Of a stretch of 8,199 nucleotides of DNA, positions 5,988 to 8,199 are shown piece by piece. The position numbers were made by a program, and so were the translations under genes. Each line of letters opens with the position of its first letter. Positions within the stretch are counted from its first letter, which is position 1. Origin of the DNA: CAZPAN01 sp964581165 (lineage in GTDB: Bacteria; Actinomycetota; Coriobacteriia; Coriobacteriales; CADBOM01); the NCBI GenBank assembly GCA_964581165.1, contig CAZOMM010000067.1, positions 1 through 8,199 of the forward strand, in the 5' to 3' direction. Under the pieces are notes generated by a model. It saw nothing but the letters and a program-made list of their open reading frames with translations. It searched no databases and was not told where the DNA came from.

Positions 5988-7265
5988 CTACTCTGTTTCT
6001 TCTTCATCAAACTTTAGCTTGCCAACAAAGTTCAAAGAGAGAGTAAAAAGCACCATAACAACAATCATTATCACAATACCCGCATAGATTGAGTTGGCAT
6101 ACGAACCGCTAAACTGCGCGATATAACTAACAATTGAGGTTGAAAAACCACCAAGAAAAGCAGCTGGCATACTCAGACGACTCCAGATTTTCGCGTAATC
6201 ACGATTTCCAAAGATTTCGCGACATGCCAATGGAAAACCAACAGACGAAACCGCATTAACAGCACCAAATAAGAAGCCCGCAATCACATAAGCAGCGCTC
6301 ACTGGAACAAATAGCCATATGATCATTGCTATGATGACAAATACTAGGTAAAGATTGTTGGTGATACGAACACCGATCTTATCGCATACGAATCCAAAAA
6401 CTATCTTGCCAACGATATTGCCAACGGCAGCAGCAGAAATCATAGTTGCACCAAGAAGAGCCGCACCGTCTGTACCCAAAATAGTTCCCAAAAACTCATC
6501 GGCTATTGTTGTTTGATTAGAGTTGTATCCCATACCCAAAGAACATAGGCCAAGAGCTATGATAAGAAGCCAAAATGCAGGAGACTTCATTGCTCGCCCA
6601 GCAGATACACCAAGTGTTCCCTTAGAAGTATCTTGTCCTTCATTGCCTTCGACGTATCCAATTGGACGAAGTCCCATATCCTCAGGACTCCATTTAAATA
6701 CAAAAAGCGCAAATGGAAGTGTAAGAACAGCGGCAATAATTGCATTGATTACGTAAGCTCCCTGTACACCAATGGACTGAATGATGATCGTAAACATTGG
6801 AGCCCACACAAAGGTGCCAACACCCGAAAATGCCGTACAAATACCTAAAAATTTTGCACGCTGCTTCCCAACAAACCACTGACCCATAAGCGAAGGAATG
6901 CCCACTGTAAAAAGAGTTGGCAAGGAAGCTCCTGTAAAGCATCCGCCAATAATTACAACTATCAAATTAGGCGCAAAACCAATGAGTAAAATCGAAGAGA
7001 CCAAACAAAGAGAGCCTATCGTAAAGCATAGCCTTGTATGCTTTCCCATAATTTGTCCCCAAAAGGGCATTGTGATAAAGGAAACAAGACCAGAAACCGT
7101 GGCCCACATAGCAAAATCGCCTGGAGTAACACCAAGCGCAGTACTTGCAGGAATAAGATAGACACCAATAATGCTAACTGTAATGGCCATCGATCCTGCT
7201 GCAAGACAGCAGCATCCAATAAAAATAAACCAACCGTAATGAATACCTTGTTTCTGTTCTGCCAT
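5988..7265 (-). CDS. MFS permease of the oxalate/formate antiporter (OFA)-like family
   Basis: This 425-residue, 12-helix inner-membrane permease starts MAEQKQGIHYGWF, the usual entry of OFA-like proteins into helix 1. Further family signs are a short loop FWGQIMGKHTR (68-78) in place of motif A, GQWFVGKQRAKFLGI (128-142), and PEDMGLRPIG (194-203) before the central loop. The second-half motif A is KIVFGFVCDKIGVR (287-300). The C-terminus is acidic (DEEETE). Relatives exchange small carboxylates such as oxalate/formate or act as monocarboxylate uptake carriers; many copies of unknown substrate occur in anaerobic Actinobacteria. The substrate here cannot be assigned. The ATG has AGGGGG (7278-7273) with a 7-nt gap. 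No metabolic partner gene is adjacent, so it looks monocistronic. Confidence 0.85.
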   Translation of the reverse strand: MAEQKQGIHYGWFIFIGCCCLAAGSMAITVSIIGVYLIPASTALGVTPGDFAMWATVSGLVSFITMPFWGQIMGKHTRLCFTIGSLCLVSSILLIGFAPNLIVVIIGGCFTGASLPTLFTVGIPSLMGQWFVGKQRAKFLGICTAFSGVGTFVWAPMFTIIIQSIGVQGAYVINAIIAAVLTLPFALFVFKWSPEDMGLRPIGYVEGNEGQDTSKGTLGVSAGRAMKSPAFWLLIIALGLCSLGMGYNSNQTTIADEFLGTILGTDGAALLGATMISAAAVGNIVGKIVFGFVCDKIGVRITNNLYLVFVIIAMIIWLFVPVSAAYVIAGFLFGAVNAVSSVGFPLACREIFGNRDYAKIWSRLSMPAAFLGGFSTSIVSYIAQFSGSYANSIYAGIVIMIVVMVLFTLSLNFVGKLKFDEEETE

Positions 7266-7306
7266 GCCTGTACCCCCTAACTCAACATTACATCTAGTTG
7301 TAAACC

Positions 7307-7394
7307 CTATGCATGATTTCCCTTAAAACATGCAAGCAACATTACTGCGATAGGCAGCAGTGATAAGGCAGCATCGATAAAGCAGCATGCATAG
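7307..7394. promoter_or_regulatory. Inverted CATGCA motifs upstream of the OFA permease (possible operator)
   Basis: CTATGCATG (7307-7315) and its exact reverse complement CATGCATAG (7386-7394) flank this interval. A third CATGCA is at 7329-7334, making a second inverted pair with TGCATG at 7310-7315. TAAACCCTAT (7301-7310) and TAACCCTAT (7398-7406) also recur beside the arms. The first copy lies ~42 nt before the permease ATG. Repeats are visible; a regulator is only inferred, and TGCATG is self-complementary, which raises the chance background. Confidence 0.35.
7349..7389. repeat. Three imperfect tandem repeats, GATAA-CAGCA type
   Basis: Units are GATAGGCAGCAGT (7349-7361), GATAAGGCAGCATC (7362-7375) and GATAAAGCAGCATG (7376-7389). 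They lie between divergent genes and inside the CATGCA inverted repeat. They share their core with the repeats after the EamA gene (3788-3840). They could be replication-slippage expansions or protein-binding sites. Confidence 0.55.
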
Positions 7395-7598
7395 TTTTAA
7401 CCCTATATTAACTATGGCTTAACATAGAGGAAAAATCAAAAGCCTGCAGAGATGGGAGTTTAGAAAATCAAACTTTTTAAGCTTTAAAAATTCAAAGTTG
7501 TGTAAACGTGCTATGTAAGTAAGGCTAAAGCAGTATATTGGTGCTTGGATTATTAAAATTAGCTTTAAGTCAAATCAAATTTTGAGATTGGAGTAAAA
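7395..7598. other. AT-rich remainder of the 333-bp divergent intergenic region
   Basis: No open frame of interest is present. The stretch is strongly AT-rich, with near-palindromic runs around TTTTTAAGCTTTAAAAA (7472-7488) and a weak hairpin CTATG-GCTTAA-CATAG. A -10-like TATATT at 7534-7539 could serve the gene at 7599, but its -35 is poor. The promoter for that gene is probably here but I cannot fix it. Confidence 0.4.
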
Positions 7599-8006
7599 AT
7601 GGGTTGTTACGAACAAGAGATGAAACTTGTTGAAGCTGGCTTAGAAAAGCGGGGGAAGGCTTGCAGGGATTATTTTGCAGAGCGCGACAGCCTAGTACCC
7701 GAAAATATGGAGGCTCATCGTCCCGACTACGAAGATACCCTCTTTGCTCCCGAAAATGATGATATCTACCAAGAGTTTTGCCGCTGGTACGACCAACCCA
7801 AGCCACGTTATTTTGACACCGTCAGCAATCCAATTTCGGTTGAGGGATACACCGCAGCAGATATTTATCATCAGATGAGAGCTAATAATTTTAGGCAGCC
7901 CAACATAGATGCTGCTGCCGTGTACGACATGCTTGTAACCCTGCGCGAAGATCCAGAGCTAGGCAAAAAGCTCATCAACTTTCACGCCACTTGTTATCGA
8001 TGTTAG
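7599..8006 (+). CDS. Uncharacterised 135-residue acidic protein with C-terminal CxxC
   Basis: I do not recognise the family. There is no signal peptide or membrane span, so it should be cytoplasmic. The N-terminal ~60 residues are charged and probably helical (KLVEAGLEKRGKACRDYFAER). A central aromatic segment contains CRWYDQPKPRYFD (61-73). The C-terminal part, from GYTAADIYHQMRANNF (83-98) to AAAVYDMLVTLREDPELGKK (105-124), looks like two or three packed helices. The last residues are TCYRC, a CxxC at the very end; Cys also occurs at 3, 22 and 61, so metal binding or redox activity is possible but unproven. GGAG (7590-7593) lies 5 nt before the ATG. Codon use is ordinary for the window and the gene stands alone between intergenic repeats. 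Confidence 0.75.
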   Translation: MGCYEQEMKLVEAGLEKRGKACRDYFAERDSLVPENMEAHRPDYEDTLFAPENDDIYQEFCRWYDQPKPRYFDTVSNPISVEGYTAADIYHQMRANNFRQPNIDAAAVYDMLVTLREDPELGKKLINFHATCYRC

Positions 8007-8010
8007 TGTG

Positions 8011-8058
8011 CAGCTGAACTGCTGCTGTTAGCCTACAGTTGAACTGCTGCCGCTGTTG
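8011..8058. repeat. Imperfect 25-bp-period direct repeat rich in CTG
   Basis: CAGCTGAACTGCTGCTGTTA (8011-8030) is repeated as CAGTTGAACTGCTGCCGCTG (8036-8055), 25 bp apart. GCTGTTGTTGG and CAGCT continue the theme to ~8090. It starts 4 nt after a stop codon and has no terminator-like U tract. It looks like slippage-derived intergenic sequence. Confidence 0.5.
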
Positions 8059-8141
8059 GTGTATGGATGGGCTGTTGTTGGTATACAGCTACAAAGATGT
8101 CCGGCATACCTACTTGCACACTTGCTACCACACCGCGATTA

Positions 8142-8198
8142 CTAAAGCTTAGAGCATGAGGATCTAAGCTTTTCAATTTCGTCGAGGGCCATAATGGC
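8142..8198 (-). CDS. Probable C-terminal end of a convergent gene (partial)
   Basis: Reading leftward from the right edge, the frame gives AIMALDEIEKLRSSCSKL and a TAG stop at 8142-8144. It looks like a protein tail with a charged helix. Only 18 residues are visible, so neither identity nor reality is secure. A hairpin overlaps its end. Confidence 0.35.
   Translation of the reverse strand, partial: AIMALDEIEKLRSSCSKL
8144..8172. terminator. Perfect 10-bp inverted repeat at the convergent gene ends
   Basis: AAAGCTTAGA (8144-8153) and TCTAAGCTTT (8163-8172) are exact reverse complements around a 9-nt loop. On the plus strand it ends TTTTCAATTT, a poor U tract; on the minus strand no U tract follows. 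The stem has only three G/C pairs. It may weakly terminate the gene ending at 8006, 137 nt upstream. Confidence 0.35.
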
Positions 8199-8199
8199 T

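Noticed and set aside
7349..7389. CRISPR-like array
   Set aside because: Units are 13-14 bp, contiguous and imperfect, with no spacers and no cas genes in the window.

Overview
The window looks like a chromosomal stretch from a Gram-positive anaerobe with moderately AT-rich DNA. My best guess is the Coriobacteriia (Eggerthellaceae-like) or a neighbouring Clostridia-type lineage. The clues are a CGAAC-N4-GTTC type SOS box, a UvrX-like Y-family polymerase paired with a YolD-like small protein, an OFA-type MFS permease beginning with the 'HYGWF' signature, and strong purine-rich Shine-Dalgarno sites with some TTG/GTG starts. No rRNA, tRNA, IS element, phage gene or CRISPR array is visible, so the lineage rests on protein style alone and is tentative.

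Layout. The first ~50 bases are the end of a rightward gene, followed by a strong hairpin terminator (71-116). A leftward gene (195-1313) encodes an exported or membrane-anchored, lysine/alanine/serine-rich protein of unknown function. It is divergent from a rightward pair of transporters, an MFS permease (1514-2809) and an EamA/DMT permease with a TTG start (2833-3780), which are 23 nt apart and probably co-transcribed. The divergent promoter region holds four head-to-tail 11-bp repeats (1445-1488), arranged like an OmpR/PhoB-family response-regulator operator.

The centre is a leftward DNA-damage module. A LexA-type SOS box (5478-5491) sits just before an error-prone Y-family DNA polymerase (4035-5453). 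The polymerase stop codon overlaps the start of a small YolD-like partner gene (3866-4042) whose ribosome binding site lies inside the polymerase gene. Upstream of the SOS box on the same strand are a possible 35-residue single-span membrane peptide (5501-5608) and a 14-bp stem-loop (5646-5696), then ~290 bp with no convincing gene.

The right part holds a leftward OFA-family MFS permease (5988-7265), a repeat-rich divergent intergenic region, a rightward 135-residue protein with a C-terminal CxxC (7599-8006), and the probable tail of a convergent leftward gene (8142-8198). Three intergenic regions carry short degenerate tandem repeats; two of them share a GATAA(n)CAGC core.

Functionally the window is a patchwork: two transporter units, one SOS mutagenesis unit and two uncharacterised proteins. 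The most interesting items are the SOS unit with its possible upstream membrane peptide and RNA structure, the 11-bp phased repeat operator, and the lysine-rich membrane protein.
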